Shown here: positions 1 to 8,842 of the stretch, piece after piece
Layout: every line of letters begins with the position of its first letter
Numbering within the stretch: position 1 is the first letter of the stretch
DNA from: Bacteroidales bacterium
Lineage (GTDB): Bacteria > Bacteroidota > Bacteroidia > Bacteroidales > UBA7960
Assembly: GCA_003550725.1 (NCBI GenBank)
Contig: PUKZ01000173.1
Coordinates: 1 to 58,657, forward strand
Reading direction: 5' to 3'
Length of the DNA stretch: 58,657 bases
The notes under the pieces: generated by a model
What the model saw: only the letters and a program-made list of their open reading frames with translations
Told to the model about the DNA's origin: nothing
The model's database searches: none
Program-made: the position numbers and the translations under genes

Positions 1-751
1 CCTTAATAACATCTGTGCTTATTCTTCTATTATGTGATTCGAAATGTTGTTTTATAAACTTTTCGTAGTTCTTTAAATCAATAGGCTCTAACTGCATTAG
101 TTGAGCACTTTGGTAAAATGGACGAGATTTTTCGGCAAACATCATTTGCATCATATTTTTATGGCTGCCGCTGAAAATAAATCTTATTGTAGGGAACTGC
201 TGCATCCATGTCCGAAAAACAGCCTCACCGTTTTGCTTTGGATAGTGCTTGATTTGCTGGAACTCATCAAGCGCAATAAGTACAACCGCCTTTCTGCTTT
301 GCAGAAAATCGCCAAGTGCTTCCAGTGATTTTTCAGGTACGCCATCTGCTTTCTTAAAACCAAAACCGATTGTTGGAGCTCCTGTATTAGGGTCAAAACT
401 AAGCTCTAACCCAATCGAACTGATCAGTTTAACAATTTTTGCCGAAATACCACCGTTTGTTTTGCCGTATTTATTATATACAGCTCTTGTAATATTCAGT
501 ATTGCATCATCAATAGTACGCGTTCCCAACAAATCAATATATAAGGACTCGGCTTTTTTCTGTTTTTCCAGATCATCAATAAAACACCGGATCAGGGCTG
601 TTTTTCCGTATTTGCGCCAGGAGTAAAGCACAACATTTCTTTCATTCTCAAAATGATTTTCCAGTTCTGCCAACTCCTCTTCTCTATTGCAGAAATAGTC
701 TTTTCCGTAGTATCCTGCGAGTAAAAACGGGTTTTTAAGTTGTCGTTTCAT
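1..751 (-). CDS. AAA/archaeal-type P-loop ATPase, 3' part beyond window
   Basis: The frame is open from ATG at 751 to the window edge, giving about 250 N-terminal residues. The start reads MKRQLKNPFLLAGYYG, then a CNREEELAELENHF stretch like the conserved N-terminal segment of the archaeal ATPase family (Pfam PF01637 type). A Walker A-like loop, SWRKYGKT, is at residues 44-51. It keeps GKT, but its first position is serine rather than glycine. A Walker B strand, VVLIALDEFQQ, has D162/E163, and a sensor-1-like FIFSGSH is at 191-197. Members of this family are solitary ATPases with a C-terminal winged helix and nuclease-like domain. They are often mobile and poorly characterised, and a defence or toxin-like role is only speculation. 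The C-terminal half is not visible here, so the subfamily cannot be fixed. Upstream lies an imperfect palindrome with TTACG repeats. Confidence 0.85.
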   Translation of the reverse strand, partial: MKRQLKNPFLLAGYYGKDYFCNREEELAELENHFENERNVVLYSWRKYGKTALIRCFIDDLEKQKKAESLYIDLLGTRTIDDAILNITRAVYNKYGKTNGGISAKIVKLISSIGLELSFDPNTGAPTIGFGFKKADGVPEKSLEALGDFLQSRKAVVLIALDEFQQIKHYPKQNGEAVFRTWMQQFPTIRFIFSGSHKNMMQMMFAEKSRPFYQSAQLMQLEPIDLKNYEKFIKQHFESHNRRISTDVIK

Positions 752-770
752 GTTTTGTTGTTTTCGTATT

Positions 771-797
771 TTGCGTTACGTGAATTACATTACGCAA
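771..797. promoter_or_regulatory. Imperfect palindrome with TTACG repeats upstream of the ATPase
   Basis: A 27-base imperfect dyad begins TTGCGT and ends ACGCAA. It lies 19 bases upstream of the ATPase start codon. TTACG occurs at 776-780, 790-794 and, just outside, 799-803. This suits an operator for autoregulation, but no repressor gene is visible here, so the role is inferred. Confidence 0.35.
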
Positions 798-901
798 GTT
801 ACGAAATTAATTTAATTTATGAGAAAGTAAGTTGAAAAATTATTTTTTAAGCCCGGAGCAACACCCCATGGTAATAGGCCATCCAAGAAACACATCAGCC
901 T

Positions 902-1282
902 TATCCAAAATCATCGTATTATCTCAACGCGTTTTGTTATTACCTCATCGGGGATGTGTATTTTCATAAAATAAACTCCCGGTTGGAGATTATTGACGTT
1001 TATTTCTATTTTGGATTTATCAAAATTGCGACTGATTACTTTTTGTCCGCTAATATTTATCAGGCTGACTTGTTTGATTATCTGGTTTGCTTCAACCATA
1101 AACTTAGTGCTTGCCGGATTGGGATATATTTTGAGCAAAGCTTTATCATGATCTGCAATTTCAGTAACATCCATAAAGTCAGCAATAAGGGTCACATCAT
1201 CGGCCGGCATACTTACAGTTGTTTCTTTTGATCCGGGATCATCAACATTGTCTGTATCGCCGGTCCATTCGACAAACTCCCA
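902..1282 (-). repeat. Copy 1 of a ~380-bp near-identical direct repeat (T9SS C-terminal coding end)
   Basis: This stretch, running from just past the stop codon into the last InlB-type repeat, matches 3008-3388 almost base for base, offset by 2106 bases. Similarity stops abruptly near the words encoding the WTGD motif, and is absent downstream of the stop codons. It encodes the T9SS sorting domain of both neighbouring cargo proteins. Confidence 0.85.
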
Positions 1283-2608
1283 TCCCTGATTTGCTACGGC
1301 TGAAATATTGATTTCTTCTCCCATATTATATTCTCCTTCCCCTGTAAGATTACCACCTTCTGTGGGGTCAGCTTCAAGTGAAAGATGAAAATAGATCATT
1401 TCGAAATTAGCGGTAAGCTCAATGTCTTCTGCCGGCATAGTTACTTCAGTTGTGTCAGAATATGGATTATCAACATATTCGATATCGCCGGTCCATTCGA
1501 CAAACTTCCATCCCTGGTTTGCGGGAGCTGAAATATTAACTTCCTTACCTTCAGTATATTCACCCTCGCCTGTGACATTACCACCTTCCCCGGGACTTGC
1601 ATGAAGGGTAAGACTATACATTGGTTGGCCACCAACAGTTGTTTTTAAGATAACTCCGTTTTCACCAACTGCATAGCCGTTCAACGAGTCAACCAACATA
1701 ATATCATGAAGAAAATCAAAAACATTTGTTGTCTGCAATTCCCATGTATCACCACCATCTTGTGTTGCAAGAATTGCTCCGTGAGATCCTGCGGTAAATC
1801 CTGTATGTTCGGATGGAAAATCAATGGCACGAAGCCCTTCATGAACAAATTCGAATACACCAATTGTGTTCCAGCTATTTCCGCCGTCTGTTGAATGTGC
1901 AATAGCACCCTCGCCAGTCCATAAGTTCCCCGCAATAAAGCCCTCATATGGGTTTATAAAAAAAACATCATTGGCAGCTCCCTCGGTTATAACACCATTA
2001 ACCTCATAAAGAAAAGATATATTTTGCCATGTCTCTCCACCATCATCGGTTTTGTAAATAGTTGGCTGAAAAATCGGACTCTGTCCGCTCAAATATCCAT
2101 GATCTGAATCCAGCATATGCGAACCCTGCAATCCAAAACCCATATATCCGGTTTGATAAGTTGTCCAGCTCTCACCAATATCATCAGATGTGAGAATAGT
2201 TTGTTCTTGACCACCTATTATTCCCACATCATCATAAAAAGAAACCGTAAGAAGATCAACATTAACATCAATAGATACAACAGACCAGTTGTTTCCTCCA
2301 TCGAGAGTGCGTACGATTAATCCATTAGCGCCTGCTACCACTCCGGTATCAGGTGATAAAAAATGAATACCATAAAAATCGTCAGTAAATTCAGATACAT
2401 CTTCCCACGTTTCACCCCCATTGGTAGTTTTCAAAATAGTACCGTTATCACCGGCTACATATCCCGTACTGACATCCAAAAAATGAACAGCCCGAAGAGT
2501 AGACGATGTGCCGGAATCGAGTTGTTCCCATCCTGACTGGGAAAATAACAAATGAGATAAAACAAACAAAAAAACAAATGTACTTATTAGATTATTACCT
2601 ATTTTCAT
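911..2608 (-). CDS. T9SS-secreted YCF48-like beta-propeller protein
   Basis: 565 aa. A signal peptide ends near residue 24 (FLFVLSHLLFSQSG). Residues about 25-330 are repeated blades of the YCF48/sortilin type, with recurring motifs such as TTNGGETWEDV, STDGGNSWNT and TQDGGDTWE. Two InlB-type B-repeats follow (about 333-403 and 405-478), each with a GEGEY...WTGD...NF pattern. The last 80 residues are a type A T9SS sorting domain: KIYPNPAS, then GVYFMKI, ending in RVEIIR. The protein is therefore expected to be exported across the outer membrane and anchored or released at the surface. The propeller ligand is unknown. Its C-terminal DNA is nearly identical to that of the upstream neighbour, so the two ends have been duplicated or homogenised. 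Confidence 0.9.
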   Translation of the reverse strand: MKIGNNLISTFVFLFVLSHLLFSQSGWEQLDSGTSSTLRAVHFLDVSTGYVAGDNGTILKTTNGGETWEDVSEFTDDFYGIHFLSPDTGVVAGANGLIVRTLDGGNNWSVVSIDVNVDLLTVSFYDDVGIIGGQEQTILTSDDIGESWTTYQTGYMGFGLQGSHMLDSDHGYLSGQSPIFQPTIYKTDDGGETWQNISFLYEVNGVITEGAANDVFFINPYEGFIAGNLWTGEGAIAHSTDGGNSWNTIGVFEFVHEGLRAIDFPSEHTGFTAGSHGAILATQDGGDTWELQTTNVFDFLHDIMLVDSLNGYAVGENGVILKTTVGGQPMYSLTLHASPGEGGNVTGEGEYTEGKEVNISAPANQGWKFVEWTGDIEYVDNPYSDTTEVTMPAEDIELTANFEMIYFHLSLEADPTEGGNLTGEGEYNMGEEINISAVANQGWEFVEWTGDTDNVDDPGSKETTVSMPADDVTLIADFMDVTEIADHDKALLKIYPNPASTKFMVEANQIIKQVSLINISGQKVISRNFDKSKIEINVNNLQPGVYFMKIHIPDEVITKRVEIIR

Positions 2609-2804
2609 AAAAATACCTTTTTATTTTTATTAATGTTTTTATACCAAATTATTTATGCTTTGTAAAGATACAAATTTTTGCTTTTAAACATGAGGATAAC
2701 TTATAAACTAATACTTCAAGATAAATCAATAAAAATGAAGTCCATATCTACAAATGTGCACCTATAATATAAAATTAGCATTAGCTATCTCACGATGTAA
2801 TAGA

Positions 2805-2838
2805 AACGGGTAATCCTGAAAAATCAAGATTACCCGTT
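2805..2838 (-). terminator. Strong hairpin in the 2609-3016 gap, possible terminator
   Basis: An 11-bp perfect stem (AACGGGTAATC / GATTACCCGTT) closes a 12-base loop. It lies about 180 bases past the stop codon of the 3017-6367 gene and before the next minus-strand gene. There is no good T-run, so it may be a processing or dispersed palindromic element. The rest of the 408-base gap (2609-3016) is AT-rich, with no coding signal or clear promoter. Confidence 0.4.
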
Positions 2839-3007
2839 AATGCAAAACTTTAAATACATTTTATACAAATGAAACCCTCATTAACTTAAATGTTCTCAAA
2901 AGAATATGTATAAGCATAAGGGTTCCATTGTGATATAAACAGCTGAGGCTAAATGCTTAACAGGCCGGGTTTGTTTACCGGTATTTTAACTTTTCGGCAT
3001 TATTTAC

Positions 3008-3388
3008 TATCCAAAATCATCGTATTATCTCAACACGTTTTGTTATTACCTCATCGGGGAGGTATATTTTCATAAAATAAACTCCCGGTTGAAGATTATT
3101 GACGTTTATTTCTATTTTGGATTTATCAAAATTGCGACTGATAACTTTTTGGCCGCTAATATTTATCAGGCTGACTTGTTTAATTATCTGGTTTGCTTCA
3201 ACCATAAACTTAGTGCTTGCCGGATTGGGATATATTTTGAGCAAAGCTTTATCATGATCTGCAATTCCTGTAACATCCATAAAGTTAGCAATAAGGGTCA
3301 CGTTATCGGCCGGCATAGTTACAGTTGTTTCCTCTGATCCGGGATCATCAACATGATCTGTATCGCCGGTCCAGTTTATAAACTGCCA
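3008..3388 (-). repeat. Copy 2 of the ~380-bp near-identical direct repeat
   Basis: This is the partner of 902-1282. It covers the stop codon, the T9SS sorting domain and most of the InlB-type repeat of the 1116-aa protein. Only scattered substitutions separate the copies, for example IHIPDE against IYLPDE near the end of the two proteins. Confidence 0.85.
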
Positions 3389-6367
3389 ACCTGCATTTGC
3401 GGTTGCGCTGATTGTCACTTGATAACCTTCTTCATAATCACCTTCACCATCAACGGTTCCGGCCTCCAGGGGGTTAGCTGTTAGTGTAAGAGTATAAACC
3501 GGTGGCTCTTCCCAGTTGACATCTACCGTTTGTGAAGGCTCAGATTTAATTTCACTCAGTACTGCTTTAACATGATAACTGTAGTGACCATAGTCGGGCA
3601 ACTGATCGCTATAGGTCAACTCAGACGATGTGTCAAGATAAACGCCGTCTCTGAAAATTTCAAAATGATCATATCTTTGTTTCTCCTGTTGGTTTTTCTT
3701 TTTTAACAAGCCTTTAACAGCCACTGAATTTTCAGTTACCCTAAAGCCCATATCAGGGGCGTATTTAATGCTTTGCTCACCCATAGTTGAAATAATATGG
3801 TTATTGCTGTTTGCAGAATAATTTTGTGATTCCTTAAGAGATATAAATTTCCTTTTTAATCTTTTGTCAAGATAATCAATTTGGGCGTAATTCCATGTTA
3901 CGGTATTTTCCCCGCTGCCACTATCGTAAGTAGCAAGACCTACATATCCTTTAGAATGGGTGTCATCATTGAATTCTGCGATATAATTGCCATTTATATA
4001 TAGTTCAAATAATGTACCGGAAGCATTGATTGTTACTATATTGGATGCTCCAAGCCCTGTATTAATATGGGGGGTTGAAGACCAGGATATTATGGGAGTT
4101 GGTGTTCCGTTTACCCGTTTCCATACTGAGTATGAGCCGTTAGCAGTGATGTTGAACAGGTAACTATTTGAATTATCATCAAAAAAACCATCGGATCGTA
4201 TAATACCACTCATGGAGCTACCTGCTGTGTGGCTGGACTTATCCCGCTTAAGCTCAAATTCATAAATAAAGTCGGTGAATTCATAATTGTAATAAGCTGA
4301 TGCCCATGTATTATCTGAATTACCGGTCATTTTAAGCTCACAGTTTTCAATGGATAATCGCTCATCGGATAATCGCCAATAGCCTGAATCTTCACAGAAG
4401 TCATCATAAAAGGCCCCATATTCCCAGTTAAGTTGTACTTCACCGGTTTCATCGTTTAAATCGGCAGTCAGGTTTTGAGGTATAAGAGGCATAGGCAATT
4501 CCCGCAAACTTATGTCGTCAAAGTTCCAGTAGTTCAGATTATAGGGGTTACCATCTATTACCCATGCAAGCCGGAAATTTTCAGCGCCAACTCCATGATC
4601 AGCGGCTGTGAGGATATAATCAACTCCTGTGGCGGACCAACTGACGGGATTAACCCATTGATCAATCAGGTATTCCGTACCATCGGCTATTGCAACTACT
4701 TTAAGAGTGTAAGGGCCACTAAAGTGGGATAGCACATGTTTAAAGGAAAAATCCAGTACAGTAAACCCTGATGTGTTTATAACCGGTGATTTGAGATAAT
4801 ATAAGTCGACTGCCTGCGAAGGGAATAAGTACAGTCGCATTTCGGGTGCGACACCGCCGGCGTAGTTGGTATTTTGTACGGCAAAGTTAGAAATATCCCT
4901 TGCCCATCCTGCCGGTATTTGACCAACCGGTACCCCGGCAAAGTCTTCGTAGTAAGGGATGTTTTCCGGGATTCCTTCCAGTGCGATGTCGTCAAAACGC
5001 CACCAGTCTAAATTGTTTGGATTACCGTCTATAACCCATGCAAGCTGAAAATCAGCTGTTCCTACTCCATGATCAGCGGCTGTAAGGATATAATCAACAT
5101 TAGTAGCAGACCAGCTTGTCGGGTTAACCCATTGATCAATCAGGTATTCCACGCCATCGGCTATGGTAACCACCTTGAGAGTGTAGGGACCGCTCCAGTG
5201 TTGAAGGAAATGTTTGAATGAAAGCTTAAGTTCGAAATATCCGCCGGTGTTTATCTTCGGTGTGGTAAGATAATATTGGTCTGGAGTCTGCGACGGCGCC
5301 AAAAACAATTGCATTTCGGGTATGGCACCGCCGGCGCTGTTGGTATTGCTTACGCCAAAGTTAGGAATATCCCGCGTCCATCCTGCCGGTATTTCACCAA
5401 CCGGTACCCCGGTAAAGTCTTCGTAAAAGGGTAATGGAATAGGATGGTCGCTCAATTCGAGACACCATACAATGTCATTTTGTGCGGTTCCCAAAAATGC
5501 CCACTTGCCGGGATATGCCAGATTGGTAATATCCATTCCGCCGGCAAATTTGCCGCTACTTATACCTGCTACGGTTGTAACATCAAAAGTTTGTAGCGTA
5601 GCTCCAGTATTCATGTCTATTTGTTTCAGTAAATTATTACCCGGAGCTGTAATTGAATAAGCCCATAAATAGGGAGTTCCTGGATTAGAATAATTTTCCC
5701 AACCCAAGCCTGCCAAGCTGGCAGCCGTTGTCGACAGAACTTCTTGCACGGCACCTGTGCGGCTAATCCTGGTAAGAGGCGGGTCCCAGCCATTGGAAAC
5801 CCAAAAACCGTCATTTTTGGCATCATAGGCAATGGCACGAACAGTTGATGTGGCAGGTGTGGTAAATGTGCTTATCAAAGTTTTGCTGTCAAGGCATATC
5901 TCGAAAATGGTAGAACTGTTGTTCGACCCGTAAGCATAGGTGCCATCAAAAGTCAAGTCTCGTAAATGAGTGGCTCCAGGAATAAAAAATGTCTCAACAT
6001 AACTACCATCCATTTCATATTTAAACCATTCGTTGCTGTTCCACCTTGCCGTGTAAATATAGTTCCCGTCGGTAATAACAGGATATTCACCGTCAGCATC
6101 CCAGGGTGTGAATTCGAAAAGTAGGTCGAAAATGGCTCTGTCGGATTTAACAGGAACTTGTGATGCGTCAGGATCATTAAAATTAACTGTAGCATCAGAC
6201 CTGTCATGAACTCTGCCGTCTGTTGTATATTCGGCATTAACTCCGGGTTTTTCGCTATAGTTATATGCACTCTCACTTTCAATTGCAAGGCTTTGTCCTT
6301 GCAAAAAAGCCGGTATTGCATTAAACAGCATTAAAATACCGGCATAAATAAATAATAGTTTTTTCAT
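3017..6367 (-). CDS. Large T9SS-secreted multidomain surface protein
   Basis: 1116 aa. A signal peptide covers about residues 1-25. Residues about 65-310 look like a propeller built of short blades (TDGNYIYTARW, FDGTYAYGSN). Two consecutive choice-of-anchor-J type modules follow (about 313-465 and 470-622), each opening with YEDF.GVPVG.IPAGW and about 70% alike by eye. A LamG-like sandwich lies at about 640-790, a fibronectin-like segment at about 830-950, one InlB-type repeat at about 960-1028, and a type A T9SS sorting domain ending RVEIIR completes the chain. No catalytic motif is recognisable. An adhesive or matrix role is an inference from the architecture. The ATG at 6365-6367 precedes the signal peptide directly, so the start is secure. 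Confidence 0.88.
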   Translation of the reverse strand: MKKLLFIYAGILMLFNAIPAFLQGQSLAIESESAYNYSEKPGVNAEYTTDGRVHDRSDATVNFNDPDASQVPVKSDRAIFDLLFEFTPWDADGEYPVITDGNYIYTARWNSNEWFKYEMDGSYVETFFIPGATHLRDLTFDGTYAYGSNNSSTIFEICLDSKTLISTFTTPATSTVRAIAYDAKNDGFWVSNGWDPPLTRISRTGAVQEVLSTTAASLAGLGWENYSNPGTPYLWAYSITAPGNNLLKQIDMNTGATLQTFDVTTVAGISSGKFAGGMDITNLAYPGKWAFLGTAQNDIVWCLELSDHPIPLPFYEDFTGVPVGEIPAGWTRDIPNFGVSNTNSAGGAIPEMQLFLAPSQTPDQYYLTTPKINTGGYFELKLSFKHFLQHWSGPYTLKVVTIADGVEYLIDQWVNPTSWSATNVDYILTAADHGVGTADFQLAWVIDGNPNNLDWWRFDDIALEGIPENIPYYEDFAGVPVGQIPAGWARDISNFAVQNTNYAGGVAPEMRLYLFPSQAVDLYYLKSPVINTSGFTVLDFSFKHVLSHFSGPYTLKVVAIADGTEYLIDQWVNPVSWSATGVDYILTAADHGVGAENFRLAWVIDGNPYNLNYWNFDDISLRELPMPLIPQNLTADLNDETGEVQLNWEYGAFYDDFCEDSGYWRLSDERLSIENCELKMTGNSDNTWASAYYNYEFTDFIYEFELKRDKSSHTAGSSMSGIIRSDGFFDDNSNSYLFNITANGSYSVWKRVNGTPTPIISWSSTPHINTGLGASNIVTINASGTLFELYINGNYIAEFNDDTHSKGYVGLATYDSGSGENTVTWNYAQIDYLDKRLKRKFISLKESQNYSANSNNHIISTMGEQSIKYAPDMGFRVTENSVAVKGLLKKKNQQEKQRYDHFEIFRDGVYLDTSSELTYSDQLPDYGHYSYHVKAVLSEIKSEPSQTVDVNWEEPPVYTLTLTANPLEAGTVDGEGDYEEGYQVTISATANAGWQFINWTGDTDHVDDPGSEETTVTMPADNVTLIANFMDVTGIADHDKALLKIYPNPASTKFMVEANQIIKQVSLINISGQKVISRNFDKSKIEINVNNLQPGVYFMKIYLPDEVITKRVEIIR

Positions 6368-6638
6368 GATTTTTGTTTGTTAGGGTTTAATGTTTTTCAT
6401 CAAAAAAAATATTGAAGTTTACTGATTACAATATACAAAATTTTTGTTAAAATGTCAAAAAATAATATAATAAATCTCAAAAAAAATTTATTTAAAAGAA
6501 ATTATAATCCGAATTTATAATTAAACAAAAGCTTAAATGTGGTAATTTTTTTAACCTGTCTCCACAAAACCATTAAAACCCTTAAAGAAAAAGAAAGACC
6601 CGATAGTGCTAAGCACCATCTGACAGAAAAGAAACCAA

Positions 6639-6815
6639 ATGAAAAAACTAAAAGTAAACTATATGGTAGTTCAGCACCTAATTTCCGGCTCCCGGAAAGA
6701 CAGAATCTCCCGGATTGGAAATATCTTTTTAGAGAAACTGTGGAAACTCGAAGTTCTTGTTTTTAGAAAACTTGAGCTTCCAGCAGCCTTATGTAATTTA
6801 CAGATTCAGAAATGA
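6639..6815 (+). CDS. Doubtful small ORF in the 6368-6850 gap
   Basis: The 483-base gap between two minus-strand genes has lower AT content in its right half than most intergenic DNA here. It contains a 58-codon frame starting MKKLKVNYMVVQHL and ending LCNLQIQK. The product is basic and I recognise no family. A second frame (6539-6766) overlaps it and looks less protein-like. This may be a gene remnant or non-coding DNA. I keep it only as a record of what the gap holds. Confidence 0.15.
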   Translation: MKKLKVNYMVVQHLISGSRKDRISRIGNIFLEKLWKLEVLVFRKLELPAALCNLQIQK

Positions 6816-6850
6816 ATTAGAAACTCTCCGGGAGGTTAAAGCTAGATTAT

Positions 6851-8158
6851 TTAATTTAAAACAAATCTTATCGGCATATTAAATTGAACCCTAACGTTTT
6901 GTCCTTTTTGTTGACCGGGTTCCCATTTAGGCATGTTTTCTACTACCCTAACAGCTTCTTCATCACAACCACCTCCAATTCCTCTTAGTACTTCAACATT
7001 AGTTATAGAGCCATCACTTTCTACTACAAAAGATACAAATACCGTTCCTGCTATGCCTGCTTCGTGGGCCTTTGTCGGATATTCCATATTATCTCTCAGA
7101 TATTCGTGCATTGCCTGAGTTCCACCCGGAAACTCAGGTTCGTCTTCAACAACTTTGAATAGAGGCTCCTCATCATCTTCCTTTTCTAAATCTTCTGATA
7201 CCTCATCTGTAAGTTCATCATCTTTTGCCTCAGTGGTAACCTCGTCCTTTTTTTCTAGTTCTAAAGGAGATTTTTCTGTACATGACTGCAATATAACAGC
7301 TATTGCAAACAGCGGGATAATTGCAAGCATACTAAAAATAGCCTTAGTATACTTTACCTGAAATTTTTTGTTCATCATCATAATACGTTTTTTTAAAGGT
7401 GAATAATTAAAAGGATTAGCTATTGTTAACGGTAATTTGGAGAAGGACATATCCAATAGCATTATTTGATAGGTCGTCTTTTCCATTTGCTGTTTAAGAA
7501 CAAAACTATCGGCTTCGAATTCATGCTGAAGCTTTATTTCTCTCCGTAAATACCAAATCGCCGGATGAAACCAGAAAACCAAAGTCAGCAGCTCTATAAA
7601 TATCAAATCTAACGAATGATTTTTTTGAATATGGGCTTGCTCATGGATTAAAAGATAATGTAAATTTTTAGCGGTCAACATTTGTTCCGGTATAAATACA
7701 AAGCCAAAAAAAGAAAAGGGTGCAGTATTTGATTTCATTGGTAAAACCTTGAAACCTGAAATATCTAACCTGCGATTTATACGGGTACGCACAAGCAGAA
7801 TAAAAATGCTGCCAAATAAACGAACGGCTAAAGCCAAAGATATACCAAAACTAATATATAATAATATATTTTGTGTGCTTATAGTATGAAACAGGTACCT
7901 GCCCGTATTATTTATACTCTCTGATGTCCCTATTATTACTTCAGGCAACCCTACCGGGTATGAGGCTGTTCCAACGGCAATACTATGTAATGGAAATAAA
8001 CTTATCGAGCCAAATAGTATAGAAGTGATTAATCCAATGAGAATAAATGCACGATTTTGAGAGGGGGTAGCAGATTTTCTTACCAATAACCAATGTATTA
8101 AACCTAATATTAAAAGGTAAATTGATGTCCAGAATATAAAATTACCTATTGTTTCCAT
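6851..8158 (-). CDS. M56 (BlaR1/MecR1-like) membrane metalloprotease with TonB C-terminal domain
   Basis: 435 aa. The N-terminal third has several membrane segments (about 5-25, 38-58, 95-120). A zinc protease site HEQAH lies at residues 172-176, followed by a further membrane helix near 280-300. Family knowledge: M56 proteins are zinc proteases that inactivate BlaI-type repressors. Here the beta-lactam sensor of BlaR1 is replaced by a long acidic linker (about 310-345) and a TonB C-terminal domain (about 345-435, FPGGTQAMHEYL...GTVFVSFVV). The gene lies 43 bases after the BlaI-type repressor gene and forms an operon with it. The signal sensed is unknown. TonB-tailed M56 proteins are common in Bacteroidota, so the fusion itself is not unique. 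Confidence 0.92.
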   Translation of the reverse strand: METIGNFIFWTSIYLLILGLIHWLLVRKSATPSQNRAFILIGLITSILFGSISLFPLHSIAVGTASYPVGLPEVIIGTSESINNTGRYLFHTISTQNILLYISFGISLALAVRLFGSIFILLVRTRINRRLDISGFKVLPMKSNTAPFSFFGFVFIPEQMLTAKNLHYLLIHEQAHIQKNHSLDLIFIELLTLVFWFHPAIWYLRREIKLQHEFEADSFVLKQQMEKTTYQIMLLDMSFSKLPLTIANPFNYSPLKKRIMMMNKKFQVKYTKAIFSMLAIIPLFAIAVILQSCTEKSPLELEKKDEVTTEAKDDELTDEVSEDLEKEDDEEPLFKVVEDEPEFPGGTQAMHEYLRDNMEYPTKAHEAGIAGTVFVSFVVESDGSITNVEVLRGIGGGCDEEAVRVVENMPKWEPGQQKGQNVRVQFNMPIRFVLN

Positions 8159-8201
8159 TTTTTGTTTTTATTTATTAATGATTTAGAATTATATACTGTA
8201 C

Positions 8202-8573
8202 TTATTTCTTGCTTTCAATCTCATCCTCAATAATGCGCTTCAGCTCTTCCAGTTCTGAAGCTGTGAGTCCTTTTTCATTTGAAAAAAATGATACCAGTTG
8301 CTTAACTGAGTTGTTAAAATAATTATACATTATACCATTCATCATTTTTTTTGTATAAGATGATTTTTCCACTAAAGGATAGTACTCGTGGGTTTTACCA
8401 TACGCTTTATGCCCGACAAAACCCTTATTTTCCAGTATTCGCACTATGGTTGATACTGTATTGTATGCAGGCTTAGGGTCAGGCATTTTAGCTAAAATAT
8501 CCTTCACAAAGCCCGATTTAATGTCCCATAGTATATGCATAACCTGCTCTTCTGCTTTTGTTAGTTCTTTCAT
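8202..8573 (-). CDS. BlaI/MecI/CopY-family transcriptional repressor
   Basis: 123 aa, the usual family length. The N-terminal winged helix (residues 1-75) has the family pattern: LTKAEEQVMHILWD, then PKPAYNTVSTIVRILENKGFV, then a wing with HEYYPLV. The C-terminal part (about 80-123) is the dimerisation region. It is first in an operon with the M56 protease, which is expected to cleave or trigger cleavage of it. Two matching inverted repeats sit on its own promoter at 8625-8660, so autorepression is likely. Confidence 0.93.
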   Translation of the reverse strand: MKELTKAEEQVMHILWDIKSGFVKDILAKMPDPKPAYNTVSTIVRILENKGFVGHKAYGKTHEYYPLVEKSSYTKKMMNGIMYNYFNNSVKQLVSFFSNEKGLTASELEELKRIIEDEIESKK

Positions 8574-8615
8574 AATGTAAAATGACTTTTAATTATTTAA
8601 AATCCAATTCCAATA

Positions 8616-8660
8616 CAAACATACAACTAATTTTTTAGTTGTGCAACTATTTTTTTAGTT
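8616..8660 (-). promoter_or_regulatory. blaI-type promoter with two phased operators
   Basis: On the minus strand, a -33 TTG (8644-8646) and a -7 TATGTTTG (8616-8623) are 20 bases apart, matching the Bacteroidota primary-sigma consensus. Operator 1 is AACTA-N6-TAGTT at 8625-8640 and fills the spacer. It extends to a 20-bp dyad at 8623-8642 with 8-bp arms. Operator 2 is the same AACTA-N6-TAGTT pattern at 8645-8660 and overlaps the -33 box. Their origins are exactly 20 bases apart, about two helical turns. The identity of the binding protein as the adjacent BlaI-like repressor is inferred. Confidence 0.65.
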
Positions 8661-8698
8661 TTTTTGAATTTTTTTTAAATTGGTGTCGTTTTGCTTGG

Positions 8699-8748
8699 CT
8701 AAAAAAATTTTTTTAGTTTAAAAAAGTATAACGTTTTACTTATCTTTG
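8699..8748 (+). promoter_or_regulatory. A/T palindrome and possible -7 box before the M49-like gene
   Basis: An 18-bp perfect palindrome, CTA7T7AG, lies at 8699-8716. A TATCTTTG box, fitting the TAnnTTTG consensus, lies at 8741-8748 and would start a transcript about 180 bases before the gene at 8935. No good -33 TTG is visible, so this is tentative. Confidence 0.3.
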
Positions 8749-8842
8749 AGAAATTTTTTACAGCGATGTATTGAAAAATGCAACAAATAACAACTAAGGT
8801 TAAGATTTAGGAGTTTAGAGGTTGAGAAGTCCAGGGGTTTAA

